Source: Pampus argenteus | Lineage: Eukaryota > Chordata > Actinopteri > Scombriformes > Stromateidae | DNA: 64,000 nt | Reading direction: 5' to 3' | NCBI GenBank assembly: GCA_036937835.1 | Contig: CM072877.1 | Coordinates: forward strand, 17,352,001 to 17,416,000 | Shown here: positions 38,801 to 52,084 of the stretch, in pieces | Position numbering within the stretch: position 1 is the first letter of the stretch | Layout of the letters: the number at the start of each line of letters is the position of its first letter | Notes under the pieces: generated by a model | Databases searched by the model: none | Told to the model about the DNA's origin: nothing | Seen by the model: only the letters and a program-made list of their open reading frames with translations | Translations under genes and position numbers: made by a program

Positions 38801-40838
38801 GGTGCCGTTTTAAGAAAGAAAAAAAAAAAAAGTCGCCCCATGCTATCATGTGAGAAATCTCATAATAAATGGGCAATTTAGATGATCCATAGCTCTTTGT
38901 TATGGATTTGCATACATGAGCAGAGCTGGCGTCTATTAATGGGAAAATGAAATGTGGATTCCAGGATTTCTGCGTTGCTGATAAAAAGAGGATGAAATGA
39001 AAGGAAGAAATGATGGAAAGAAATTATGATCGTTCTACTTTGCATAACCCTGATTATAGCAACAAAAAAAATGAAATGAAGTCTTTTGTGCTTGTTCCTT
39101 GAATGGTGCTAAGAAGATACAACAGATGCTTCAAGAGTAATGCATGCATAACTGTGGAGTCAACAAAGTCACCGGGTTTGCACTTGTTAAATGTCTACTT
39201 CATACTGCAGAGTGGTCTGTGGAAGAAACCTGATTCAATTAAATGCACTCGCTGCTTTATAGCATTTTCTTTTTTTTTTTGTGAGGTGTATAGCCCATTG
39301 GTTTAAAGCCTGATCTAGATAGGGCCATAAAAGGCTGCTGCCAATTTCCTGTCTAGGGTCGTTGAAGGTTTCAATGAAGGCCTTGGCTCCAAACTATGCA
39401 GCACATTAATGCGCTTCTTTCTTTGAGATAAGACCACTTTCTGGCCCCAGTTCCCTGCAGAGCACAATAAAAAAGGGCAAATGCAGATCACTGATTATAG
39501 GTGCTTTTTGTTTTCTCAACAAACACAGAGCTATACAATCTAGCAAAGAACACTCATGAAAACCAAAACCCATCACTCTTTTACAATTAAATTTGTGCAC
39601 TATAGCATTCATGGAAAGTGGGAACTAATCGAAAAGCAACCAAACGTTAGCTATAGTTCATCCCGCCAGCTCATTTCCTGCGTTTGTCCTCTGGGGGATC
39701 GTCTCAGTTTTCATATATTAGTCTGCAGCTCTCCACACGCTCTAATGCTTCTCTTTCTGTCCAGCGTTACTGCCGTGCTGAGTTGTGGTTAATACTGGGG
39801 GAAAAAAAGGCTGCCAGGCACATCGTAAACAATTCTGAAAATAAAAATTCTCTTTAAAATTGTTGTACTGTAAATGTAAAATATGAGGCATCTGTAAAGC
39901 TGAGTCCATCAATAATGTTTTCTACGAGAAATATGAATGCATTCATTACAGGACTAAAATGTATTCTGTAGATGAATGCAAAGGCAAAACCAACATAACA
40001 ACAGATTAGAAATACTTCATCAATTACACGTGATTTCTTCCCTACACACCTAACATGCGTATTGTCAGGAATATGAGGAGTATTTAGATATTTAAAGAGA
40101 GATTTTTAAGGTGCAGTTACTGAGGTCAACAGCATTTTAACAGCTTAAGAAAACAGCTGAGTTGTTCTGTAGCATTTTAAAAGATCTGTAAATCCTTTTA
40201 TTTCAATCTTGTGCTTTGACTTTTTAGTGGGGATGCCTTTTACTTCATTTGGACATTTTGCAAAGACAATTGTTCCTTTAAGAATATTTACCTGAACAGT
40301 AATTTATCTAGATACAGGTATAAATTGTCTCTTTCATCCATAAACTTTCAATCTTGAATCAATTGCCTTAATATGTATTCTTTCAACAACATTACACCCT
40401 GCAATCCTTCCTCACTTCTGCAAGAAGTGTGAGAGCATAAACTTGTACAGTGTTAATTACAATAATTGTGGACACAGTAGGGATTCATAAGCAGTCAAGA
40501 CATCCAAACCATTAAACTACATTAACATTACTGTCATGTAAAGTAGCAGCACTATATGAAATGGATAGTTAAAACAACAGCAATGACAATTTAAACATTT
40601 AAATTCATCTCAGCTCACTTGTAAACATTTCACCTGTATAGAGACAGCAACAGGTAACTAATGAGGCGCAAACAGCACATGAAAATCTAAAAACAAGACA
40701 ATATGTCAACAACAAATCAAGACAAAACCAACTTATCAGTCAAACGACCTGTGTGCACAGCGGCAACGCAAAAAAACAGCGACAAACACGCAAACATCAC
40801 AAGCTTAAAGCACCGATATAAGACGCAGGTTGTCTTAC
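35825..40838. other. Gene-poor flank
   Basis: No supported gene. It contains an (AC)n array, a poly(A) run near 37280 and A-rich runs. A non-repetitive block at about 39310-39540 may be regulatory. If the 40.9-kb minus-strand exon belongs to a real gene, its later exons should lie in or beyond this interval, but I could not pick them out. Confidence 0.5.
36916..36940 (+). repeat. (AC)n microsatellite
   Basis: About 12 AC units. Confidence 0.92.
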
Positions 40839-40956
40839 CTGTTAGTTTCATCGCCTTTAAAAGTTTGAGCAGTTCAACTGCGGATGTTTTCACCTCATTG
40901 CGCACAAACTCCCGAAATTGAATCCCTCCTGCCGCAAAGTCCTCTTCAAAGTCCAT
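40839..40956 (-). CDS. Candidate first coding exon of an unidentified protein
   Basis: The minus-strand frame starts at ATG (40956) and runs MDFEEDFAAGGIQFREFVRN through an acidic/amphipathic segment to KLLKAMKLT. It then meets a strong donor (G|GTAAGA at 40838) in phase 1. The ATG lies about 90 bp downstream of a compact promoter-like motif cluster. The exon gives 39 full codons and is predicted to form a helix rich in Leu and Lys after an acidic start. I do not recognise the family. Short N-terminal exons of this kind occur in many fish zinc-finger and coiled-coil genes, but no zinc-finger array or other following exon was identified to the left. It may continue far left in small exons, or be a gene remnant. 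Confidence 0.45.
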
Positions 40957-41029
40957 GTCATATGTTTAGTGTCCTTTCCTGTGTCTTTACGTTGTCAAAC
41001 AAACACGTACACACGTAGCTATTAAAGCA

Positions 41030-41131
41030 AGATGAAAACTTCCGGTTGCCTGGTAACGCGCCGCCATGTTTAAACCGACGTAATGACGTCAATTATTGAC
41101 GTTAGGAACAGCAAGAGGTCTCCCTCGTCGT
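41030..41131. promoter_or_regulatory. Candidate bidirectional promoter (ETS, RFX X-box, YY1 and CRE motifs)
   Basis: Within about 60 bp there are four classic proximal-promoter motifs. They are an ETS site ACTTCCGG (41038-41045), an X-box GTTGCC-T-GGTAAC fitting the RFX consensus (41045-41057), a YY1 site GCCGCCATGTT (41060-41070) and a full palindromic CRE TGACGTCA (41084-41091). The stretch is locally rich in CpG compared with the AT-rich flanks. A minus-strand Met codon with a clean open exon lies about 80 bp to one side (40956), and short plus-strand open exons with good donors lie about 40-80 bp to the other. RFX X-boxes are typical of ciliary gene promoters, and ETS/YY1/CRE of housekeeping ones. 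This is motif recognition only. Confidence 0.55.
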
Positions 41132-41172
41132 CATGTCCGCCCCGGTGTCACAGGTAGCTAAAAGATAAGGAC

Positions 41173-41220
41173 ATGTCTCTGCCGTCCATATGCAAACCTG
41201 CGTCTTTGGCTGTTTTACAG
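41173..41220 (+). CDS. Possible first exon, short presequence-like peptide, opposite to the minus-strand exon
   Basis: The plus-strand ATG (41173) reads MSLPSICKPASLAVLQ and ends exactly at CAG|GTGAGT, a near-consensus donor, about 80 bp downstream of the promoter motif cluster. The peptide lacks acidic residues and is hydrophobic with one Lys, as mitochondrial presequences can be. A second start nearby (41132) reads MSAPVSQ before CAG|GTAGCT. A possible next exon after an ACAG acceptor at about 41535 stays open only 18 codons. The product is not recognised; it could be a non-coding divergent transcript. Confidence 0.25.
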
Positions 41221-44200
41221 GTGAGTAAATGGCGTTTACGTGCGTTTAGTCTCCACTACAGGAGATTTATTGGGGAAATTTACGAAAGGCAAAATGGCGG
41301 AAGAGAGGATGAAAATGCGAGAAAAACCGGGAAAACACAGGTCTTGGGGAGGAGCTAAAAGCACCTGTTTCAGACAGAGGCTGAACTGAGGGCCTGTCTC
41401 TCGAAGTATATCGTTTCAACCTTGAATTTTAAAATGTGATATTTTCAGTAAAAAAGAAAATAATTGATTCCTTGTGCTACCCGTCTAATTAAAAGCAACC
41501 TACCACCCTGTTGCCATCTTTTCCCTCCTCATACAGAGAGGTCGGCAGCAGTGGCATCTCCCAGCCTGGGGAGGAGGTCAGGGGTGCCCCTAAACTGCCT
41601 TAATTAAACATGGATAAAAGTGAAGTTAAAAGACAACGTAGGTAATAGCTCATTTTATGGTGAATGCTGAATAGAACGATAAAGGTTAATGTGTTTTTTT
41701 TTGTTGTGTTTTATGATATAAGGTTTCTGTAACCACAAGAAGAAATGTCACTCGTCTTGTATTATGTGGAATAAATTAAAGGGCCCATTATGATGTAGTG
41801 TTTGTATGGCCGGTGGCATCCGCGTCACTTCGTTCCATAGAGAACATAAACAATCAGATGGCGAGGGATCTGGAAATCCTCCCCTCATAATCTCAAGCCA
41901 AGAACCGCAAAACTGGAGTTGTTTCAGACCGATGGGACATTGGGATTAACTAAACACAAAGGACTGTTTTTCTTCCCCCTGTCTTCCAGCCATATTTGAT
42001 TTGTGTGTTGCCAGCCATTGAGGGACTGTATGCCAGATCAGGCTGCACAGGCCAAAGGAGCCACAACTTGCTGTTCGCCCCAGTGAATTTTGGGGCAAAA
42101 CATGTCTTCCCTGGTGTTTTCTGGGAGTTGTGCCTTTACAAAAGAGAAGTCCCACCGGGTCACACAGGGTGACGTTCAGAGTCCCTCAGCAGCAGTGAAG
42201 ACATGCTCTATCTTTAACACATGGTTGCCTTCACAGTTGACTCACACATTTGGTTCTGCTATAATTTTTTATATTTTATCAATCGATATACACGTGTATC
42301 ATATCTTAATTTGTGCTTGTCTGCTTAATTTATCGTCTTTTATGCCAGTGGTGGTGTTTATGAACGCTCAATCAAGTTTAATTTATGGAGCAGTTTTTAA
42401 TAGAAATAGCCTTTCCCTTTCATTTGGCTGCTTTATCACCTCTGGGCAGCAAAGGAATGACTGTTAAACTTTACTCAATCGTTCAGGAGATTAATCAAAG
42501 GCAAATCCTCGTTATGTCATGTATCACACACTCGAATACAGTTCGTTCAAAACTGCGTAAATGGTTGAACACCAAAAGAGAAAGTAGTTTTAAGAAAAGA
42601 ATAAAGATTCTTGATGCTGTGCAGAAACAAATGACAATGGTAATTTTTACAAGAAAGCACAGCAGAAGCTTTTATCTGCTTTGATCCCTGTTGGCAGACT
42701 CGTCGTAACAAGGTGACTTTGTCATTACAAAATGCACCATCATTGAATTTTCCAGTTTTCAGTTTAATGACCACCTGTGATTTTCTTTTTTTTCTTTTAG
42801 CAAAAAAATTACACAGAAATGGAAAACTTGCTTCCTTCCGTCATCTTCATCATCATCATCATCTGACTCTGCATCAGTTACAGATGACATGTGCCTGTTG
42901 TAGAAATACACTGCTAACTGTTCAATAGTCGAACCAGTTTTGTTGAGCTACAAAAAAAAGTAAAAAAATATAGTCAAAAACATTCAGTCTCTACACTTCA
43001 GTCTCAATCTGAAGCTAAAAATATAAGATTATGTTGAGTAAGTTTCTGTATAGGCTGCAGATATGAGTTTAAATCCACATTTTATTTTAAATATTGTTCA
43101 GCCCATAATCTCAGAGTCTAGGCCAAAAAAAAGAAAAACGCTTGTCGCTGTCTCTCATTATTTCTAATGCCAACTTAAAACTAATTTTGGTGCAGCAGAT
43201 TGCATTTGGTCAGCATGGCATATGAAGATACACTCTGAAAGGACAATGACGTGTTTACTCTGGCAAACCTGCCTCAAGGAAGATAAGAAAGTTGTTTTTT
43301 AACAAAGAGGGTAGACTGCATCACTTCCTGGGCCATTAAAGAAAGAGGGATAATGGGTCTCTCTAAGCAAGAAAAAAAAAAAAGTATTTTTCACTTTATC
43401 TGATATTTACTGGAGAAATAGGATTTGGGGTAGAAAATAATTCAGGTAGGAATAATTTAAGTGTAAATCAATGAGCTGTATAGAGAAACACAATTTCATC
43501 GTGATAGCAACGGTGGAGATGTGTCCCAGATGTACATCACCAGGCAACAATGAAAGATACTCAGCTTTGGGAATATATGTAATTGCTTTTCTTTGACAGT
43601 TATTGCTACATGGGTGGACAATACGACATGGAAAACGAATTAATTTTCAGGGTGAGAGCAGTAATCATAATTTTTATGTGTATATATACGTATATCAGCA
43701 GCTTGCAGATGGTCTGCAAAACTTTCCCAACCTTTAACTGATGGGTGGATCCATCTTCCTGTCAGTCCAAATGCAGTTTGTTGTTACAGCCATGGTTGTT
43801 GTACTGTCTACAGTACAGTAGGGGCTGCAAGCAAAAGAGCTGAAATGTACATGTATATACACATGTTCAGTATCAGGATGAAATAAAAGCTTTTTCAATG
43901 CAAGCCTATTTGACGAGCTTTCACAAAAAAATCCCAGTGTACTTTCCCTGTAGCTGGCAGCATACTCTCCACAGCCCTAGGGCTAATGAAGCCTTTGCTT
44001 GCCTTCCCACATTTTGCACATCTTTCAATTTGGGAGACTGTTCATTCCAACTGGTTGAATATCTCTGGCCAACCCTAATTTTCTTTCTTCTTATTTGTAT
44101 GCATTATGCACCTTGTGTCTTCTTTCTCCTTTCCTGCAGCTTTTCTTTAACCAATGCAGCCTTAACAAACTTGTATGGGTCCTCGTAGAACACCGCGTAC

Positions 44201-44954
44201 AACACAATGAGTACTAAGATTAAATCTTGAGGCGCCCCACAACTCTTAAAACGAGGATATATTACTAACTAACAGAGAACAAAGTTATCTTACGAAAGTA
44301 AAACACCAGCTCTTATTTTGAAACTATTCTATTGTATTCTACTGGATGTTTACAGATACCAAATTGATTAAGTGATGCTGAGTGAATTAGATCAATAACA
44401 CTTAATTGCATTTCTACTAAAACCAAAAGGACGATTAAATGATTTTTTTTTTTTTATTTTAATTTTTTTTTTCTAGCCAGTTCTCGGGGCTCGCTCAACA
44501 TTTCAGAGACAATATTGAACCAAATGAAATTGACAGAAATTACATTTGATGCTATACTTTCTGGAGAATGGCTTTAAAAGTCTGGTCACACACCTGAGAA
44601 CTGAGAGTGCTGAGCATTTTCTGCAATGTGCTGCTCCCCTTTTATTGCAAAAAACCTCCATGTACAATAAGTTAAAGGGAGCCGTGTGCAGATTTGAGGC
44701 ATGTTAATACAGCCCGATCTGTTGCTACACACATCGTGCTCTCTGTTCTCACACGGCTTATGTGTAGTTAATAATGATAATGTGGCAGAAGACTTTAATT
44801 TCTAAAACAATAGATCCTTAATTTCAGCCTGTGGTAGACAAAAAAGCAGGCTTCTAATTTCCGCCATCAGTTTTACTAGCAGATCATGTCTAGCTAATCA
44901 GGCTAATGTAAGATCCGAGAATTGGATGAAAATTATGTTAATATTACATATTTG

Positions 44955-45226
44955 TAGGGGTGTGACGAGACACTCAGTTCACGAGACGAGACACGAGATT
45001 GGGTTCACGAGATCGAGACGAGATTTTAAGAAAACTAAATTACAAATATGAATGCCTGGACAACAGACTTTTATTTAACTTTGTTTTTTTGTTTTCCGAC
45101 GTCATTGTTTTCCGACGTCATTCGCCTGCTTGTTGGATCACAATTTAAAAGTGGCGGGGCGTCGCAAATAGTTATGCATGTGTTTTCCGGCTGCTTGTTG
45201 GACAACAAGATCTCGTCACACCCCTA
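44955..45226. mobile_element. Intact hAT-type MITE with perfect TIRs and 8-bp target duplication
   Basis: The element begins TAGGGGTGTGACGAGA and ends with its exact 16-bp reverse complement. It is flanked by identical 8-bp repeats CATATTTG at 44947-44954 and 45227-45234. An 8-bp duplication and TAGGG ends fit the hAT superfamily. It is 272 bp long and has no transposase frame, so it is non-autonomous. The left interior has clustered CGAGA repeats. The centre contains two tandem GTTTTCCGACGTCATT units (about 45090-45121). Confidence 0.88.
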
Positions 45227-48200
45227 CATATTTGTTAATGTTTTCAAACATTATGTTTTTCACTTCTGTAGTTGCAAGCGGAAAACGGATTTTTAGGATG
45301 ATGAATGAAGTATTGTGTTTGGCTAGTTCGGGTAATGTTGCTGGGATGAATGTAAACTTCCTCAAATCCAATAAAGAGCAGGACAGAGCTGCAAAGATTA
45401 TCTTTAAACTCCGGTATGATCACAGATCGTTTTAAATGCCCACCTCCTGAAAGTCTTGTTAGTTTTCTGTTTCTGCTAAAACAAATAGACATGTCAGATT
45501 AGGAAGGTGTGTGTTCTGCCACAAGCTTTTGAGTTTGATGGAGGCATCCACACAGAGGAAATCAAATTGGATGCTGTGACACCAGAGGGTTAAAGGAGGC
45601 TGTCGGCAAGTCAAGACTGCAGTTGTGTATGAAATGAAGCTAGTAAGGAGTTAAAGACCTGCATAGGCAGCTGCGGTACGACAGGGTCTGATACAAATGT
45701 AAAAATATGCCTAGTCACTGAAGGCTGGTAGTACAGATATTATGTCTTAATTTCTGAAGCTGTAAAGGGGGTAACAGAAGATAAAAAGATAACTCATGTA
45801 GTCAGACCTTTGTAAATTATGTGTAAGAAATTGTTTTCCTAAACCAAGTGTCCTTCAGATTATTGGTGTGTTTTCACAGTACTTTTAGACCACTCTAATA
45901 AGATATTCAGTTACTATAAATCATAAAAGGGGAATGTCCTTTAAAGGGCAACAGGTCACCTTATTATCTTCCTGGGAATTGTACAGCTGAATTAGAATGA
46001 GGGATACCATGACTAGCCAGTCACAGAGGCCACCGAGGAGCATAGGGAGGCAGGACAGGGGATATAGATGTAAATAGAGGAGAAGGTGCAGAGACGAGAG
46101 AGAATTCAATGGCTGTGTATTGGTAATATGTGTGGGGAGAAACGCATGCAGAAGGGAGGGTGAGAGAACAGGTGAGAGAGGACAGGGAAAAAGTGACAGA
46201 GTGGGATGAAGAGGGAGGGAGAGGGAGCCATCCCGGAGTAAACGATTGGAGCTGCGCTCCCCTGTTGTATGCACCAGATGGTGTTCATTGATTATTCATT
46301 GCATGCGATGGATGTCACTGTCACCGCATACGGTTCTGCTCCATTCTGCTCTCTGCCTCAGTGCACCTGGGGGCAGAGATGGGGGGTGGAGGAGCTGTGT
46401 GGGGCCACGTTAGGCAGTGTGTGCGGATGTTGTGTGGGGTTGGGTTTTTTTAAACTGCATCATCGCATCTCTAAATGCAACACACACATACACACGTAAA
46501 CACGCACGTGCATGGCCCGATTTATGCATGTGCACTTGCACAAATGTATACACAGGGATCAGAGGGATTTGGTCTGGAATGTTACATCGGTTTGGGATTT
46601 GTAATCGGTCAATGCTGATTGGTGTTCAGGCATTAGTAGATAGTATATAAGTATAATCCTGCACTGCTCTAAATATCTAATTTTGCGTTCATTTACTGTG
46701 CATCACGCATCATAATCTTAGAATAAGGATTGATGCTTGTCCTGATTTGCAGGGTAGTCTGTGATTCATATATTTGTAGATGACACCCATCACCAAGCGG
46801 GGAAACAAAATGACATACAGCCACAGATACCAAAGAGTTCAATCACTAACACTCGGTTGACTCTCTCCCATAGATCTTGGCCGAGCTGTTTCACTCTATC
46901 TCTGTGTGATGGAATTCACGATTGCTCTGTCACTTCCAATTTGCATTCTTGATAACTGAGCCAGAGACGACGAGAGCTAAAATGTGGCGGGGAGTTGGCG
47001 ACGAAGACGAGAAACACGATTATGATTCCCACGAGAGACGAGAAAGAGCAACACGTGGTGTTTCCGCGCATGATGTAACCTTTTTAAAAGCGCAGGTCAG
47101 AGACTGTACATGTGATTGAGGTGGAGAGGTTGGGCACATAATTATGCATTAATGGTGCAAAGGTGGCAAATTGCCTTGAGGAATTGATCTGGTTACATCT
47201 AATGCTGTTCGCATGGCTGCTGTCGAGACTCTGGGTGTCAGGTGAAGCAAAGTAATCAGGCTGCGCTGACAGAACTACTGCAGAACAGCAGCTGAATAAA
47301 ATGGAGGGACACAGCGGTGAATCAGTTTCCAAATTGAACATCTTTGACAATAGCTAGGCACGCTATGTGAGCGCGCCCCTTACGGTATTAGAATAATTGT
47401 GATATTGACACCCACAAATCAGGGAAGACACGAAAAAACTGCACTGCTCTAATGAGCCTCTCCACAGGTGAGGAATCTGTGTGAGTCCGTTTGAAGTCCC
47501 TTATTAGAGGCAGGTGGTGAGTTTTAAAAAAGCCATGTGAGTTTCTGTGACAGGCTCTGCAACAAGTGAGGATGGGAGATTGTTCTTTGCCACCGCCACT
47601 CTTTAGTTTCAATCATCCACATCATTTTTATTTCAGCGCTTGGTTTCATTCCAGGTGAACAGCTGATACTGAATAATTCATAGTTCTGTCACAGCCTGTA
47701 ATCAAATCATCTGGATGTAGGGATTAAAAATGCCTGTGCTGAATCAGAACCACGACTAACCATCACTCACAGGCTACTCTAGTGGATCATACCTCACAGA
47801 AGACTAATTTAGAGTCACAGAAGATCCTAATCTCAAATTTTAGTCACTGCTATGTTGCAAAAGATGCATCTGAGTGACAAATATTATTTGCTCACACAAG
47901 ATGTTGATACTTTTCTTGCATCAGATGCCAAAAACAAAGAGAAACTACATTTCCTAAGATGAAAAATTGTCTTTTGTTTAGCCGATAGAACATTTTACAG
48001 GCTGGACAAATCAATATTTTCAACAGACTTTATAAAACTCTTAACACGAAGCACATTGAACACAAACAGCAATTTCTCCCCATATGGAGACCATATATTA
48101 TTGAAAATCAGTGTGGCGAACATGTGACTGGCTAACAGGCTGGAGCTTGTTGCTCTTTGCTTCCCTGTGATGATTGGCCAGCGTCCCCCCGATGAGAATA

Positions 48201-48335
48201 CTGGCACAACTCAAACATGAACAAGAGTGTGAAATCTCCTGTGTGCACAGATGGCACACATTTTGTCACCACAGCTTGTTAGTAATACATACCCGCACTC
48301 AAATACACAGACAATGTGCAAGAACACAAACTTCT

Positions 48336-48360
48336 ACACACACACACACACATACACACA
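48336..48360 (+). repeat. (AC)n microsatellite
   Basis: AC units with one AT interruption. A second array of about 11 units lies at 48569-48591. Confidence 0.9.
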
Positions 48361-48835
48361 TAAGGCTTGACCCTTGGCAAAAGACGCATCCATATTGTCA
48401 AGGCAAAGTACTGTATGCAGCACAACTGTCATCGCTACATGTGGCCACTTAAGTGTGAAAGCAAGTGTACTGTATGCTTGATGGAGCATAGTTATAGTAA
48501 GTCACACATCAGAGTACATGATGATGAGACAGCATTTGCATATATACACGAATCGTGCACTCATAAATACACACACACACACACACACACATATTGCCCA
48601 ATGCCTTTTCATGGGGACACAGAAATTGTGAGAAATATGAACAGTTTTCCTCATTAGTGCTCTGTAAGCCCAAAGACAGGCAGTAGTTTAAAGGTTCAAA
48701 GCAGATTCTCTGAAAAAATGAGGTTCCAAATAACAGGATGCACACAGTAGTTTCTTTTCATGTGCTAAGCATGTGATCAAGTGTAAACATTGCTATTCTG
48801 TAACTAATTAGCATCCAAAAAATAGCCTAAAAAAC

Positions 48836-49082
48836 TAGGGCTGCAACATTATTTTCTCAATTAAGCGATTAGTCATTTGGTCTATAAAATGGTGACAAAA
48901 TTTTTTCTAAAGTCCGAGGTGCAACCGCAAATGTCTTGTTTTGTCCCGATCAACAGCCCGTAACCCGAAGATATTCACTGCAGTATCATAGATGACTAAA
49001 AAACCTTTTTATTAAAGCAGTACAAAAAGATTTTTTTTCTTAAAAAATCAAAATTAGTTGGTGATTAATTTTCTGCCGGTCA
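48836..49082 (+). mobile_element. TAGGGCTGCAAC-type hAT non-autonomous element, 3' truncated
   Basis: It starts TAGGGCTGCAAC, then carries family-specific interior blocks (GTCTTGTTTTGTCCCGATCA, AGATATTCACTGCAGTATCA, AGTTGGTGATTAATTTTCTG). The terminal inverted repeat at the right is not found, so that end is lost. I recognise it as a very common fish repeat. Confidence 0.7.
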
Positions 49083-49923
49083 AAGAAACAATGCTGAAGA
49101 TTTATTTATTTATTTTTTATCGGCATAACAAGAAAATATTCATATTGAACTCATTTAACTTGTATGTGAAAGGGGTCACTCTTAGTAATAAACCAGCAGG
49201 TTCTCCTCAGCTCTACAGCGTTTTAGGATCTTTATCTGATTGTTTTGAGTTTCCACAGTTTAACGGCTCTCATCGGCATCGTTTTCTGATGCAGCAGGCG
49301 GCTTTTCAGCAATACGGCTCTAAAAAACCCCACTGTACACTACCTGCTGCTACCTGCCTGCACAAAACAGCTGACAGACAAAGTTAACAACTAGCTGTTG
49401 AAGCATTTAGCAGCTGAGGAGCCAGATATTTCCCTCAGGATTTGGTAGAGACCAAGAGCTAAAAGGAGACTGAATATTGGACTTACTATCTAATACGAGG
49501 CTGGAAATAAGACTCCAAATGACTATTGATGTTTCTCTGTATCTGCTGCATGTGTAAATAAGAAACTGTTTTTCCAACTAAAAGGTCAGTTAATACAGGT
49601 TTAAATATTGAAAAAGTCACAGTCCCCCAAAAAAAGGTTTTGGCAAAACAAATCAGTAAATGTATTTTGTCGGAAACAGGAACGTGATGTGGTACACGCG
49701 CACACACCTGTGTACACACCCTCGTGAGAACAGCGCATTAAAGAAGAAAATGCTAATTAAGGAGACATTTTGTCATTGAGAGCAGGTGTTTGAATTGCTG
49801 ACAAGGACACGACTGTAAACGAAAGCAGCGCAGAGAGAATCGCAGAGAGAACATCTGAGATCTTTTTACTTTGCCTTTTTTATTGCACCATAATTAAAAT
49901 GAATTGTCTTTACTGCTGTTGTT

Positions 49924-49935
49924 TCTCTCTCTTTT

Positions 49936-49981
<46 letters not shown>
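49924..49981 (+). repeat. (CT)n microsatellite
   Basis: About 20 perfect CT units after an imperfect pyrimidine lead. Purine-pyrimidine mirror tracts of this kind can form H-DNA. Confidence 0.92.
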
Positions 49982-49983
<2 letters not shown>

Positions 49984-52084
49984 ACCTGTTCTTTATGGTT
50001 CTATTGATTTACTATTGGCTGTTATTCCAACCCACAACAGGCTTGTAATAGTTTTAGCTTGGTGATCGCTCCCAGCTACAATGAAAATGTGACACCTTGA
50101 CTTTATTTGTTTTGCTCCCTTGCCAGTGTGATGAATCTGAATGGAAAATCTTGCACTGGAACAGTAAAAAAAAAAAAAAAAAAAGTTTGGGCGGGGTATG
50201 TCTGAGAAACTGTCGGTATCGGTGTCGTCTTGAATTAAATTTGAAAGGGTTTATTAATTACTTGAGTTCGGGGCAGGTTCTGGGCCATAGAAATGTCATT
50301 ACTGCTTTGGTTCTCATGACAGTTAGGGATTAATCAGGTTAACTACTTGGTGGATTATAGAAATGGATAAAGTTTGTATGCAAATGCTGGTTAGATATAA
50401 AAAAGAACTGCAGTTTCAATTGAAATAATCCAAAATACAGGACTGGACTGTTTCTAATTTACTTTAAAAGTAGCATCCTTGCATTTCTATAAATTGTGGA
50501 TTCGTCTGACGTCTTTTAAATTTAACCAACGGCTGCTTCTAGGTCATTCATTAGCCTTTCCTCTTAGTTTTAGGTTTGATTTGTCCAATACCTTGTTGTA
50601 TTCATTCCCCTTCTGCCTCAGCTTTAGTTTGTGATTGCTGCTAACACTGAACTAATATATGCTCACATTTAGCTCGACTTAACGGAGCCACCGACGTGGT
50701 TTAGACTCTTGTTGACATTATGTTGCTGTAATTTTTGAGCCTCGTTGCATAACTTTACAGTATCAGCTTCTCTCACTTCTCATATGAAAAGGCAGCAAAC
50801 ACAAATGAGTCGTGTTAAGTTAAATCCCAATCAGTGGTGTCAGCTGTAATAGCAGTCTGACAGTCACCATTTCAAAGTTTTAGAGTATACATAAGTCATC
50901 CTTTGAATGAACAAAAAGAGATGCTGCCTGATGAAAGGAAACAAGTAATGAGGTGTTGGGAGAAGTCTACAATCGTGACATGTCATTGTATTTTGTACAG
51001 CAATATAAAGTCACTGCAGTGTTATGCAACATCTTTGCAAGCCTTTTGTTGGCACGTACGCACTGGCTTTCTCTCACTGATAAGTGGTTTTGTCCTTGGG
51101 GGAATGATGCACCTTACAGCTGCTCTAAACAAGGTCAAACCTCTCACTGCATCCGTCCTTTTACTCCCAGAAATACTGCTGCAGTAGTTGTGACCTCTAG
51201 AGGGCAAGGTAAGCAAAAGATAATTAACCCGCTTCACCTATTTAACGGCAAAATAAATGCATTACGGCAGACATCGGTGCAGAAGTGAAACGATAGAATT
51301 AGCGTGCAAAATGATGAAATGAAATGCAACTGTCAGGTTCACAGGCAATGCATGTGCGTGTCGACATTGGGGGGTGGGATAACTGGAACGAGAGGGAGTG
51401 CTGATATGTCTCTTGATGCGCCAGTCACCGCTTAAATATGCAAATATATTCAGCCCCTGAATGACAGCTCATGGTATCATACGCTGTGAGACCTTCTGCC
51501 AAACATGTTTCTCTGTCTGTCTCGGGTTTTACTTATTTATTTATTTTTTCTGTCTCTCTCTGTCTCCCAAATCCTATCTCTAACTGTTCCTGGGGAGCAA
51601 AGCAGCTTGTGTTGGCCAAGCCCTCGGAGTGAAAATAGAAGCAATCATTTATTCATTGATTGAAACATCAGAGGACTAAGAGGCAGTGAGGGAGTAGGAG
51701 CAACAAAAAGCGGGAAAGATAGACTGGCTGAGGGATGAGAGATAAAAAAAGAAGAGTGGGGGATAAGTGAAATGGTGTTGAGATCAAAGAAGGAGAGAAA
51801 GTGTTGAGTGAACATACAAATAAAACGAGACATGTCAAGTGACGGAGAAGAAATACAATCAGCTAATGAAATACCATAAAGGAAAAGTTGAAAGGTGACA
51901 GTAATGTTAAATGTGCTGTCACATGACAACAACCCGAGCGTCAGATTTCTCTGTTTTATTGACACGAATCATTAACTATCTCATCTCAGATACAACACAT
52001 GTCCAGCAAAGCGCAAAAAGAGTGAAAAGCTTTTGTCCTCTGCAAGGGTATACATTTAAACAGCATTATCCTTCACTAGCAGTA

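Noticed and set aside
45921..46274. 117-codon minus-strand open frame
   Set aside because: It arises from a GA-rich plus strand read in reverse (Leu/Ser/Pro-rich); no family match.
48174..48657. Overlapping plus-strand frames around 48.2-48.6 kb
   Set aside because: They span two (AC)n microsatellites and give Thr-His repeats, with no coding signal outside them.
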